Shown piece by piece: positions 44,990-53,621 of a DNA stretch of 64,000 nt. Location: the NCBI RefSeq assembly GCF_000378345.1, contig NZ_KB899547.1:186001-250000 (forward strand), read 5' to 3'. The first letter of the stretch is position 1. Each line of letters begins with the position of its first letter. The notes under the pieces were generated by a model. That model saw only the letters and a program-made list of their open reading frames with translations, ran no database searches and had not been told where the DNA came from. The stretch is from Hirschia maritima DSM 19733. Lineage in GTDB: Bacteria > Pseudomonadota > Alphaproteobacteria > Caulobacterales > Hyphomonadaceae. Made by a program: the position numbers and the translations under genes.

Positions 44990-46318
44990 ATGGCGGCGGT
45001 AGGTTCTTCCGTCGGTTTAGGTAATTTTTGGCGTTTTCCTTATACGGCAGGTGAGAATGGGGGCGGTGCCTTTATTCTAATCTATTTGGTTTGTGTGCTG
45101 TGTATTGGTTTGCCCGTGCTAATGGGAGAATTATCCCTTGGACGCAAAGCGGGTATGTCATCTGTGGAAGGCCTACAAACGTTAGCTCAAGATGCAGGCA
45201 AATCGAATAAATGGGGAGTAATGGGCTGGTTAGGTCTATTTGCATCTACCTTTATTGTATCATTCTATATGGTGATATCTGTCTGGATTTTGGACTTTGT
45301 CCTTCAAGCATTTGGCGGACAGTTTGAAGGAATTACACCAGAAAAGTCGGGTGAAAATTTCAATAATACAATCTCGAATGAAGGTACAATGATTGGGCTA
45401 TTGTTCCTTTTTGTACTTGCCAATGCCATTGTTGTTGGCCGCGGCGTAAAAGGCGGAATTGAAAAAGTTGCAAGCATTTTGATGCCTGCATTCTTCATTA
45501 TGCTTATGGGTGTTGTCGCGTTTTCTATGATGACAGGTGATTTGAGCAAGTCTTTGTCGTTCTTGTTTTCACCAGACTTTTCCAAAGTGAATTTCAGCAC
45601 GTTCTTGGCTGCGCTAGGACAAGCTTGTTTCTCACTTGGAATTGGTTCGGTATTGATGATGACGTATGGTTCATACCTATCTAGCGATACAAACATTCCT
45701 CGTTCTTCCTTCGTGATTGCAGGTGCAGATACATTTGTTGCGATTATTGCTGGATTGGCGATTTTTCCAATCGTATTCCAAGCAGGCCTAGATCCTGCTG
45801 GTGGGCCAGGGTTGTTTTTCGTTTCTTTGCCGGTAGCTTTTGGTTCAATTCCGGGCGGAAACATCATCGCGATGATATTTTTCGCACTGGCGCTGTTTGC
45901 AGCTTTCACATCTTCTATCTCTCTGTTTGAAGTGTCTGTGTCCTGGTTTGAGGAAAGACGCGGAATAAATAGAATGGGCGCAGCCTTAGGGATGGGGTTC
46001 ATTCTATTTCTTGTGGGTGTTTCATACATCTACTCCACAAACTATCTGGATTTTATCGATTTCGTGACAGGTAACCTGTTGTTGCCTCTTGGGGCGCTAC
46101 TGGTCGCTATTTTCATTGGTTGGGTTTTACCTAAGACCGCTATGATTGACGAGATTGATAACAATTCACTTCACAAAATCTGGTATGGTCTTCTTAGATA
46201 TTTCGCACCAATTTTCATCGGTATTATTTTGGTGTTTGGATTTATCACTGGTTTGCAGACGACCTTTGGCGTGCAAATGCCTGTCTTCATTGAGGCTTTG
46301 ATTGGGCCCAATAGTTAG
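44990..46318 (+). CDS. NSS-family sodium-dependent transporter, N-terminus interrupted
   Basis: A neurotransmitter:sodium symporter homologue of 442 residues in this frame, with VGLGNFWRFPYTAGENGGGAF (TM1 with sodium/substrate site), GERKAG-like GRKAGMSS and FTSSISLFEVSVSWF. Bacterial members import amino acids. The ATG used here removes the R/W gate residues before TM1, which are encoded upstream behind a TGA codon. The gene is therefore either a recent pseudogene, made from the shorter start, or affected by a sequence error. A terminator follows. Confidence 0.8.
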   Translation: MAAVGSSVGLGNFWRFPYTAGENGGGAFILIYLVCVLCIGLPVLMGELSLGRKAGMSSVEGLQTLAQDAGKSNKWGVMGWLGLFASTFIVSFYMVISVWILDFVLQAFGGQFEGITPEKSGENFNNTISNEGTMIGLLFLFVLANAIVVGRGVKGGIEKVASILMPAFFIMLMGVVAFSMMTGDLSKSLSFLFSPDFSKVNFSTFLAALGQACFSLGIGSVLMMTYGSYLSSDTNIPRSSFVIAGADTFVAIIAGLAIFPIVFQAGLDPAGGPGLFFVSLPVAFGSIPGGNIIAMIFFALALFAAFTSSISLFEVSVSWFEERRGINRMGAALGMGFILFLVGVSYIYSTNYLDFIDFVTGNLLLPLGALLVAIFIGWVLPKTAMIDEIDNNSLHKIWYGLLRYFAPIFIGIILVFGFITGLQTTFGVQMPVFIEALIGPNS

Positions 46319-46340
46319 AACCAGTATTTGCTAAATGAAA

Positions 46341-46371
46341 AAGCCGCCTTTCAATTGAAGGCGGCTTTTTT
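46341..46371. terminator. Bidirectional Rho-independent terminator
   Basis: A perfect 10-bp stem AAGCCGCCTT/AAGGCGGCTT (46341-46350, 46358-46367) with a 7-nt loop and a T run. It separates the NSS gene and convergent pip. Confidence 0.88.
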
Positions 46372-46393
46372 GTTTTGGGGTGAAGTCTACATT

Positions 46394-47365
46394 TTAGCTG
46401 AATTTGTCAGCCATCATCTCTGTGGCGGAGATCAATTCATCGATAATGCCGGGTTCCATACTAGAGTGACCTGCATCGCCAACTATTCTGAGGTCCGCTT
46501 TAGGCCAAGCTTTTTTCAATGCCCAAGCTGAGGAAAGTGGTGTCACCACATCATATCGTCCATGAACGATGACACCGGGTAAGTCACCAAACTTTTGAGC
46601 TTGCTCTAGAAGCCAGCCGTCCGTTTCAAAAAAGCCTTTATTGATGAAGTAGTGACACTCGATTCGCGCAAATGCATCCAGAAAGTCTTGCTCTTGAAAT
46701 TTACTTGGCAACATGGAGGGGCCACGAATAGAGAGTGTTTCACCTTCCCATTGAGACCATGCTTTAGCTGCGTTGGCGCGTTCTTCGGCATTGTCACCGG
46801 TCAAACGTTTGTAAAATGCTGAAACGAGGTCATCTCTTTCGCTTTTCGGGATCGGAGAAATGTATCGATCGTAAGCATCGGGGAAGAGATTACTGGCACC
46901 TTTTTGATAAAACCACTGAATTTCAGCGTGAGTGATCAAAAAAATTCCTCTCAAAATGAGGGCAAGTGTTTTCGAGCGATGTTTGGCGGCGTAGGATAGT
47001 GAAAGTGTCGAACCCCACGAGCCACCGAACACGATCCATTTCTCAATATCCAAATGTTCTCTTAGTTTTTCCATGTCGGAAACTAAGTCCCATGTGGTGT
47101 TTTCTTTAAGTTCAGAGAATGGAGAGGACCGACCACATCCACGCTGGTCGAATATTATAATCCTGTACTTTTCTGGGTTAAAGAAACGGCGCATATCAGG
47201 GTTTGACCCACCGCCTGGACCACCATGAAGGGCAACAATTGGTACACCGTCTGGATTGCCAGATTCTTCCCAATAAATTTCATGCAAATCTGAGACTTGA
47301 AGCCGGCCGGCTTTGTTTGAATCGATCCGTGGGAAAAGAAATTTTCGATTTCTCGTGTTGTTCAT
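46394..47365 (-). CDS. pip: Proline iminopeptidase
   Basis: A cytoplasmic alpha/beta-hydrolase of 323 residues that removes N-terminal proline from peptides (S33 family). LHGGPGGG holds the oxyanion hole, FDQRGCGRS follows, the nucleophile lies in VFGGSWGS, and the Asp/His region in VIVHGRYDVVTP and AGHSS. Length and motifs are standard. It is divergent from the lipoprotein gene at 47489. Confidence 0.93.
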   Translation of the reverse strand: MNNTRNRKFLFPRIDSNKAGRLQVSDLHEIYWEESGNPDGVPIVALHGGPGGGSNPDMRRFFNPEKYRIIIFDQRGCGRSSPFSELKENTTWDLVSDMEKLREHLDIEKWIVFGGSWGSTLSLSYAAKHRSKTLALILRGIFLITHAEIQWFYQKGASNLFPDAYDRYISPIPKSERDDLVSAFYKRLTGDNAEERANAAKAWSQWEGETLSIRGPSMLPSKFQEQDFLDAFARIECHYFINKGFFETDGWLLEQAQKFGDLPGVIVHGRYDVVTPLSSAWALKKAWPKADLRIVGDAGHSSMEPGIIDELISATEMMADKFS

Positions 47366-47488
47366 GACTGCTTCACTATTGTTGTTTTATAAAGAATCGA
47401 AAAACACTCGTTAAAAGATGTTCACGTTTCTCGTTTTTTGTTGTTATATGCAATACGGGTAGGTGGAACGATGTAAAGCGGGGAATAG

Positions 47489-48130
47489 GTGTTGTTGCGT
47501 AGATTTTTCGTTGGATTAGCTGTTGGGTCGGCATTTTTGTCTTCTGGTTGTGCTACTGTGGCCGTTCTGGAAACTGTTGCTGAAACAGAAATTCAACTAT
47601 CAAAACCTCAATCAGAGCTTCACAAAGCGACTGCAGCTTTTTGTGAAACCAGTCGCGATTCCAGATGGGCGAGCGGAGAAAGCAATTTTTCTACTCTCAT
47701 GAAAATCTGGGGCGGTACGAATGAGATCGGTGAAGAATACTGGACTCATCTCACAGCTTTCGAGCCAACTTCCAGTGAAATTGTCGAACAAGTCAGTTTC
47801 GATGTGACACGTGCAGCGGGGCACTTGAATGATGTCAACGCCCTTGCTCAAGCGTTATTGCCTTCTCACGGAGCTGACAGAAAACCTCGCAATGCGGATG
47901 TACGAGAATTTGAGCGTGTTCTCATTCATGCGGGGCAAGCTAGAGAAACATTTGCTGCTTCATTCTTGAAGTTGAAGCAAACTGACAGGGCGGCATTGGA
48001 AGACATTAATCCGGTAGAAGTTTTAAAACCGCTGGATGAGAGCCTCGAATTGGCGCGTTTGATTGCAGATGGTTTGGCAGCTGCGCGTATGTCTGAAGTC
48101 TTGGCGTTGTTGGAAGAACCTACGTCTTAA
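47489..48130 (+). CDS. Lipoprotein, hypothetical, 213 residues
   Basis: A signal with lipobox (RRFFVGLAVGSAFLSSGC, C21) and a mostly helical mature part (AALEDINPVEVLKPLDESLELARLIADGLAAARM). No family is recognised. GTG is the likely start, but TTG three bases on fits the GGGGAA spacing better. It is probably exported to the envelope. The neighbour at 48174 is an MFS permease, but with a 43-bp gap and no shared motif. Confidence 0.6.
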   Translation: MLLRRFFVGLAVGSAFLSSGCATVAVLETVAETEIQLSKPQSELHKATAAFCETSRDSRWASGESNFSTLMKIWGGTNEIGEEYWTHLTAFEPTSSEIVEQVSFDVTRAAGHLNDVNALAQALLPSHGADRKPRNADVREFERVLIHAGQARETFAASFLKLKQTDRAALEDINPVEVLKPLDESLELARLIADGLAAARMSEVLALLEEPTS

Positions 48131-48173
48131 TTAAGTTTGGACTTTCTTCTCAATTTAGAGGATACAGCTCGTC

Positions 48174-49331
48174 ATGAATAATTCATGGCGAGCAACTCTA
48201 CACCTTAGTCTTTTCTATTTTATCTTTGGATTTCAATTGCCATATCTTCCTGTTTGGTTGGAAGAGGCAAGGCAGTTAAATGGTCCACAAATTAGCTTTG
48301 TGCTGTTTGGGGCGCTGCTAGCTAGAATCTTTGTTGGCCCTCTAATTTCCGCTTGGGCAGATGCGCGCACTGCCAAAATAGCTTCATTGATTTTGGCCCT
48401 CTTGGCATGGGCTGGGTATTTAGCACTTAATTTTACGCACCAGCCGATATTGCTCGCAATCGTCGGTTTTTTTCTCATGTCGGTAATTCACGCAATTATT
48501 CCCTTAGGCGAAGCAAGCCTGCTATTGGTGGTTGACGATAGGAAGCCCAGTTTTGGGCAAGGGCGAGCCATTGCTTCTGGGTTGTTTGTAATTGGTGTTT
48601 TTCTCGGTGGTGCGCTGATTGATACTATTGGAATTGAGAGTCTTGTCCCCATTATCACAGCCTTATTGCTTGGTTTAATCGTGACGGGATATTTGATGCC
48701 AGCCATCCCATTGGGAAAAGACAACGCTCCAATGGGTTTTTATCAGAGAATTGTGCGTGGGTTCAGACTTTACAAGCGACCAACACTGTACCTTTTGATG
48801 ATAAGTACTGCATGTGTGCAAGCTGCTCACGGATTCTACTATGGTTTTTCATCTGTCATCTGGGAAAAACAAGGATTTTCAGGCAGTGTTATTAGCTATC
48901 TGTGGGTTACAGGTGTTGTGTTGGAAATCGCCTTTTTGGCGTTGGCTGTCAAATTACCAAATTGGGTAACACCGCAAAGGTTAGTGTTGGTTGGAGCTTT
49001 AGGTTCCATAATACGCTGGTCTATTTATGGTTTTGTACCTGACCTTGTTAGCACTTTTATTCTTCAAAATTTGCATGCATTAACTTTTGCTGCGACTTAT
49101 CTTGGAGGCGTAAGAGTCATTCATCGTGATATAGCGAAAGAAGATCAAACTTTGGCTTTTACACTTTTAGCTGCCGTTACCGGCGCAATTACTGGGGTAG
49201 CAGGCATTTCATCTGGCTTTCTATACGAGCAGATTGGTGCTCAAGGGTACTGGTACATGGCTGGGTTATCCTTAATCGGTGCAATATTCGCCTGCCTGAT
49301 GATGTTAAGGATATCAACTCGCCTTGAATGA
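48174..49331 (+). CDS. MFS transporter, HcaT/MFS_1-like
   Basis: A 385-residue, twelve-TM major facilitator. The start SWRATLHLSLFYFIFGFQLPYLPVWL and PLISAWADARTAK resemble the HcaT-like MFS group, which includes aromatic-acid and nucleoside proton symporters. The substrate is unknown. The start ATG at 48174 has a weak Shine-Dalgarno (AGAGGATA about 10 nt upstream). Confidence 0.83.
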   Translation: MNNSWRATLHLSLFYFIFGFQLPYLPVWLEEARQLNGPQISFVLFGALLARIFVGPLISAWADARTAKIASLILALLAWAGYLALNFTHQPILLAIVGFFLMSVIHAIIPLGEASLLLVVDDRKPSFGQGRAIASGLFVIGVFLGGALIDTIGIESLVPIITALLLGLIVTGYLMPAIPLGKDNAPMGFYQRIVRGFRLYKRPTLYLLMISTACVQAAHGFYYGFSSVIWEKQGFSGSVISYLWVTGVVLEIAFLALAVKLPNWVTPQRLVLVGALGSIIRWSIYGFVPDLVSTFILQNLHALTFAATYLGGVRVIHRDIAKEDQTLAFTLLAAVTGAITGVAGISSGFLYEQIGAQGYWYMAGLSLIGAIFACLMMLRISTRLE

Positions 49332-49402
49332 TAATGTAGGTGATTTTTAAAGCTATTTAGGCGACTTTAGAGACAAGAGAAAAAGCGCAGAAGGAGCGTT
49401 TC

Positions 49403-50545
49403 TTGGCTCAGGCCCAAGCCCGTTTTGATATTACCACAGACCTTTCGGGGAATCCCGTAATGGTGCTCGAGGGCGTGTGGACTGCGTTTACAGTTGGTGC
49501 AATTGATCAAGCGCTTCGAAGTCTAAGCGCGAAAGAGGTTAGCTCAGAATTATCATTGGATGTTTCCCAGCTAGAAGATTTTGATACTGCGGGTGCATAT
49601 GTTGTTGATCGCACTCTACGCAAAATTGGAGCAGTTTCTGGAGAGCGGGCCAAAATAGTTGGCGACACCTTAAGTGTAAGATCATTGCTGAAAACAGTGA
49701 ACGACGCCAAGCCTGAGCATACCATGCCACCTAAAAAGAAACATGGTTTGCATGAGTTAGCTGAGAACCTTGGACATGGCCTTGTCGATGCATTGAAAGA
49801 AGGCTGGGGTATTCTTGAGTTTATCGGTGAAGCTTTTTCAACAGTGTTTTCATTGATGCTCAATCCTAAAAGAATTCGTTGGACATCCGTGGTTTCGGTG
49901 ATGGAAGAGGCTGGACTAAACGCGCTTCCGATTGTGTCCATGCTTTCATTCTTTATTGGATTGGTGATCGCATTCTTGGGGGTAAATTTACTTCAGTCCT
50001 TTGGCGCCCAAGTTTTCACCGTTGAGATGGTTGGCTTCCTGATGCTCCGAGAGTTTGGTCTCGTGCTTACCGCTATTTTGTTAGCTGGACGAACTGATAG
50101 TTCTTTCACTGCCGAAATTGGAGCTATGCGCATGCGTGAAGAAGTCGATGCAATGCGCGTTATGGGATTAAACCCCATGGAAGTGCTCGTCGCGCCTCGC
50201 CTTATAGCACTTTGGGTAATGACGCCGTTTTTGTCTTTCTTTGCAATGATGTCTGGCTTAGTTGGTGGATTATTGGTGATGTGGGGCGTGATGGATATTT
50301 CGCCGGCCATGTTTATTCAACGCATTCAGGACACGGTACCTGGTCAGAATTTTTGGGTTGGGATGGTCAAGGCTCCCGTATTTGCTACAGTAATCGCGCT
50401 AGTTGGATGCCGACAGGGAATGCTTGTGTCGGGTGATGTCCAATCACTTGGGCAGCGCACAACTTCATCCGTGGTTCAAGCTATTTTCTTGGTTATCGTA
50501 ATCGATGCGATTTTTGCCATGCTCTATATGGAGATGGGATTATGA
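49403..50545 (+). CDS. mlaE: MlaE-type ABC permease with N-terminal STAS domain
   Basis: A 380-residue permease of the MCE/Mla lipid-transport system. An N-terminal STAS-like domain (about 1-115, LEDFDTAGAYVVDRTL) precedes the MlaE permease domain (SMLSFFIGLVIAFLGVNLLQSFGAQVF, LREFGLVLTAILLAGRTDSSFTAEIGAM). It uses a TTG start with AAGGAG 6 nt upstream. Fusion of STAS to permease is a known variant. It overlaps mlaF by 4 bp. Confidence 0.92.
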   Translation: MAQAQARFDITTDLSGNPVMVLEGVWTAFTVGAIDQALRSLSAKEVSSELSLDVSQLEDFDTAGAYVVDRTLRKIGAVSGERAKIVGDTLSVRSLLKTVNDAKPEHTMPPKKKHGLHELAENLGHGLVDALKEGWGILEFIGEAFSTVFSLMLNPKRIRWTSVVSVMEEAGLNALPIVSMLSFFIGLVIAFLGVNLLQSFGAQVFTVEMVGFLMLREFGLVLTAILLAGRTDSSFTAEIGAMRMREEVDAMRVMGLNPMEVLVAPRLIALWVMTPFLSFFAMMSGLVGGLLVMWGVMDISPAMFIQRIQDTVPGQNFWVGMVKAPVFATVIALVGCRQGMLVSGDVQSLGQRTTSSVVQAIFLVIVIDAIFAMLYMEMGL

Positions 50546-51321
50546 TGCAAGAACCCGAAAACAAGCTTGCAATTAAAGTACGCAATCTCACCAATCAATT
50601 TGGGTCTAAGGTTGTCCACAAAGATCTCGATCTTGATGTCCGCGCAGGCGAGATTATGGGCGTTATTGGTCCATCAGGAACAGGTAAGTCCGTTCTTCTG
50701 CGATCTATCGTTGGGCTAATCCAACCAAAACATGCCGATATAGAAGTCTTTGGTGAGGACCTTACTTCACTTGGGCGCGAAGAGCGTCGTCAGATTGAAC
50801 AAAAATGGGGAGTGATGTTTCAGGATGGGGCGTTGTTTTCAACGTTGAGCGTTCAAGAAAACATTATGGCACCCATGCGCGAGCACTTGGATATGCCGAT
50901 TTCTCTCATGCAGGAATTAGCGTGTATGAAAGTTCGAATGGTGGGGTTGGAGGCTGATGCTGCGCCCAAACGTCCATCTGATCTGTCGGGGGGCATGCGT
51001 AAAAGAGCAGCACTGGCGCGTGCTATGGCATTGGACCCAAAATTGCTTTTCTTAGATGAACCAACAGCGGGGCTGGACCCGATTGGGGCTGGCAATTTTG
51101 ATATATTACTGCGGTCGCTTTGTGATGCCTTGGGGCTAACTGTGTTTTTGGTGACGCATGATTTGGATTCTCTGCATGCGGTTTGTGACCGGATTGCAGT
51201 TTTAAATGCTGGCCAAGTGCTAGCCGTGGGTACAATGGATGAGGTACGGGCAAATCCTCACCCTTGGATACAAGAATACTTTTCCGGGCCGCGTGGACGC
51301 GCTGCCTTGGGTATTAGTTAG
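50542..51321 (+). CDS. mlaF: MlaF-type ABC ATPase
   Basis: The ATP-driving subunit of the Mla lipid transporter, 259 residues. Walker A GPSGTGKS, Q-loop FQDGALFSTLSV, signature LSGGMRKRAALARA, Walker B LLFLDEPTAGLDP and H-loop VTHDLDS are all intact. The start overlaps mlaE. It moves phospholipids between outer and inner membrane together with MlaE and MlaD. Confidence 0.95.
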   Translation: MMQEPENKLAIKVRNLTNQFGSKVVHKDLDLDVRAGEIMGVIGPSGTGKSVLLRSIVGLIQPKHADIEVFGEDLTSLGREERRQIEQKWGVMFQDGALFSTLSVQENIMAPMREHLDMPISLMQELACMKVRMVGLEADAAPKRPSDLSGGMRKRAALARAMALDPKLLFLDEPTAGLDPIGAGNFDILLRSLCDALGLTVFLVTHDLDSLHAVCDRIAVLNAGQVLAVGTMDEVRANPHPWIQEYFSGPRGRAALGIS

Positions 51322-51335
51322 AAAGGGCGGTTCGA

Positions 51336-52280
51336 ATGGAAACGCGCGCAAATTATGGGTTGATCGGTGCATTCGTTATGATGGCGATGGTCGCTTTCGT
51401 ATTGTTTGCGGTTTGGATATCCAAGGTTCAATTCTCCAAAGAATATGCAATTTTTGATGTGGTCTTTGAGGGAGCTGTAAATGGGTTGTCCGAAGGTGGA
51501 GAAGTACGTTTCAACGGGATTAAGGTTGGTGAAGTCACAAACCTTGGTCTTGATTCCACAGACCCTAACAATGTGATAGCCCGCATCCGTGTCGACTCAA
51601 ATACGCCTGTAAAATCAGATTCCCGAGCTGAGCTAGGTTTGCTGGGTATCACTGGAATGACATTTATTCAGATTAAAGCTGGAAGTCCCGATGAACCATT
51701 GTTGAGCAAAGGTGTGCGGCCATATCCTCCAAGGATTAAGACAGATAAGACGCAGTTGGAACAAATCTTCTCGGAAGGAGAAGGCTTAATCACTACAGGA
51801 ACAGACACGCTTAATCGCGTGAACACACTGTTTCGTCCGGAAAATGTCGACCGCATTTCCAATATTTTGGCAAATATTGAAGAATTGACGGCTATGACTA
51901 GCGGTGAGAAAGGCCTTGCGGCTGATGCGCGTCGTGCCATCCGTGCAATGGAAGGGGCTGGTGCGGCAATGAATGAAGCTGCAGTAGCTGTAGATGCGGC
52001 TAGTGTGCAGTTTGATGCCAATGTTGCAATGATGACGAAAGACACCATGCTCTTGCTGGAAGATATGCAGGGTGTTGTTAAAACTGCTGATAAAACCATT
52101 GTTTCAGTAGAAGGTGTCATCACGGATGAATTGGCACCTGATGCCCAAGAAGTTATGAATGAGTTATCTACGACATTGCAAGATGTTCAATTGTTGATGC
52201 AGCGTTTGGATGGCGTCGTCGCTGAATTAGAACGTGACCCACGCGAGTTTGTGTTGGGTGATGTGAAACCATATGAATAG
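51336..52280 (+). CDS. mlaD: MlaD/MCE-family lipid-binding protein
   Basis: A 314-residue MCE protein: one N-terminal TM (about 8-28, MMAMVAFVLFAVWIS), then the MCE domain (VNGLSEGGEVRFNGIKVGEV, VDSNTPVKSDSRAELGLLGITGMTFIQI). A long helical tail of about 180 residues (alanine-rich) follows. It is the periplasmic binding ring of the Mla transporter. The extended helical C-terminus is longer than in E. coli MlaD (about 183 residues) and may form a bridge across the periplasm. Confidence 0.93.
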   Translation: METRANYGLIGAFVMMAMVAFVLFAVWISKVQFSKEYAIFDVVFEGAVNGLSEGGEVRFNGIKVGEVTNLGLDSTDPNNVIARIRVDSNTPVKSDSRAELGLLGITGMTFIQIKAGSPDEPLLSKGVRPYPPRIKTDKTQLEQIFSEGEGLITTGTDTLNRVNTLFRPENVDRISNILANIEELTAMTSGEKGLAADARRAIRAMEGAGAAMNEAAVAVDAASVQFDANVAMMTKDTMLLLEDMQGVVKTADKTIVSVEGVITDELAPDAQEVMNELSTTLQDVQLLMQRLDGVVAELERDPREFVLGDVKPYE

Positions 52281-52295
52281 AGAGTGGTAGAAATC

Positions 52296-53054
52296 ATGTT
52301 GAAACGTGAATTAAGAAAACGTCTTTTCTTGCCGCTAATCGTGAGTGGAATGGCTTTGTCTGGATGTGTTTCAGTTTTACCTGAGCCTCAAACACCTGAA
52401 GCGTTAGTGCGGTTGCCGACGAGTGGATTTCAAGGCGCTAGCTTGCCGTTGAAAACGAATGTCGTGGTTCACATCCCAGATGCGATGGGCGCATTTGCTG
52501 GAGCTGAAATTGCAGCATCAGAAAACCAACGAATTCGCTATATAAAAGATGTCAAATGGGCAGATTCTCCTGCTCGCTTATTGCAAGCCGCTATTGTTGA
52601 ATCTTTGACAGTATCCGATGGTGATGGATTGGCAGTGCCTGTGCAAGTGGGTGCCCGCGGTGACTATGATTTAAAACTTAGCTTGTTGGATCTCACTGTA
52701 GATAATTCATCAGAGCAGGCTGTGTGTAAATTTCGCATGGTTATAACTCGCACAGGCGATAAAAAAATTATCGCGTCGGAAGTCGTTCAAGCTATTGAAG
52801 CCGTTGATGGTAGAAATTCTGTTGTTCGCGCCGAAGCGTTAGCGCGTGCAATAAAAGGCGCGGCTGAAAATGCTGCTGATTTGGTTGCAAAACACTCCAT
52901 CCCGTATGATCTCGTGGCTGAACGTGATGCAAAGCGGGCTGCGAAGAGGGCAAAACTTCTTAAACAACGTGAAGAAAGCCAAGCTGAAAGAGAGCAAGAA
53001 GCTCCTGAATCATCTACTGATGAATTGGTAGAAGAACTTACACCGGAAATTTGA
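52296..53054 (+). CDS. ABC-type transport auxiliary lipoprotein (PqiC-like)
   Basis: A 252-residue lipoprotein (LPLIVSGMALSGC) of the auxiliary family that accompanies MCE systems, replacing MlaC/MlaB-type partners. The mature part has LPTSGFQGASLPLKTNVVVHIPDAMGAFAGAEIA and ends in a charged coiled tail rich in E, K and R. The start is set at 52296. A GTG at 52284 would add four residues. It is the last gene of the mlaEFD operon, with a terminator after it. Confidence 0.82.
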   Translation: MLKRELRKRLFLPLIVSGMALSGCVSVLPEPQTPEALVRLPTSGFQGASLPLKTNVVVHIPDAMGAFAGAEIAASENQRIRYIKDVKWADSPARLLQAAIVESLTVSDGDGLAVPVQVGARGDYDLKLSLLDLTVDNSSEQAVCKFRMVITRTGDKKIIASEVVQAIEAVDGRNSVVRAEALARAIKGAAENAADLVAKHSIPYDLVAERDAKRAAKRAKLLKQREESQAEREQEAPESSTDELVEELTPEI

Positions 53055-53077
53055 TCTCCTTTTCAGAGATTTTGTAG

Positions 53078-53109
53078 AGCGTCTTGAAAGATATTTCGAG
53101 GCGCTTTTT
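53078..53109 (+). terminator. Rho-independent terminator of the mla operon
   Basis: AGCGTCT (53078-53084) pairs with AGGCGCT (53099-53105, one T-G pair) with a 14-nt loop, followed by TTTTT. Confidence 0.75.
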
Positions 53110-53187
53110 CGTGACTACTGTCAGTATTGTGTCAGTAGCGTGTGTATGAATTGTCCATCTTCCAGTTTGATTTAGAGGGACGATCTT

Positions 53188-53562
53188 ATGATTGGTTACA
53201 CAACGGTTGGCACAAACGATTTTGACAAGGCTGCAGCATTTTATGATGCTCTTTTTGAGTCTCGCGGCATAAAAAGAACCATGGAAGCTGAAAACTATTT
53301 GGTTTGGGCAGAAAGCATGGAGACTACAGCCTTTTCTCTAGTTCGTCCTCATGATGGTAAAGAGGCGACAGTTGGAAATGGCGTTATGATTGCGTTGGAA
53401 ATGGAAAATGAAGACGCAGTGAAAGCATTTTACAACAAAGCTATCGAACTCGGTGGAACTTGCGAGGGAGAGCCTGGGCCGCGCGGTGACACTTTCTATG
53501 TTGGATATTTCCGTGATCTTGATGGAAATAAGTTGAATGCTTTTTGTATCATGAAAAAATAA
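53188..53562 (+). CDS. VOC-family protein, glyoxalase-like
   Basis: A 124-residue VOC protein with MIGYTTVGTNDFDKAAAFYDALF at the start and GYFRDLDGNKLNAFCI at the end, the typical two-module layout of the small VOC group. The usual metal ligand positions are only partly occupied (no early His), so it may be a non-enzymatic or different member. The gene lies alone with its terminator. Confidence 0.82.
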   Translation: MIGYTTVGTNDFDKAAAFYDALFESRGIKRTMEAENYLVWAESMETTAFSLVRPHDGKEATVGNGVMIALEMENEDAVKAFYNKAIELGGTCEGEPGPRGDTFYVGYFRDLDGNKLNAFCIMKK

Positions 53563-53572
53563 GAGCAATAAA

Positions 53573-53609
53573 AAAGCCCGCTGACTTCGTCTTTAGCGGG
53601 CTTTGTTTT
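53573..53609. terminator. Bidirectional Rho-independent terminator
   Basis: A perfect 10-bp stem AAAGCCCGCT/AGCGGGCTTT (53573-53582, 53595-53604) followed by G and T5. It separates the VOC gene from the convergent coiled-coil gene. Confidence 0.85.
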
Positions 53610-53621
53610 TCTTGAAAAAAA

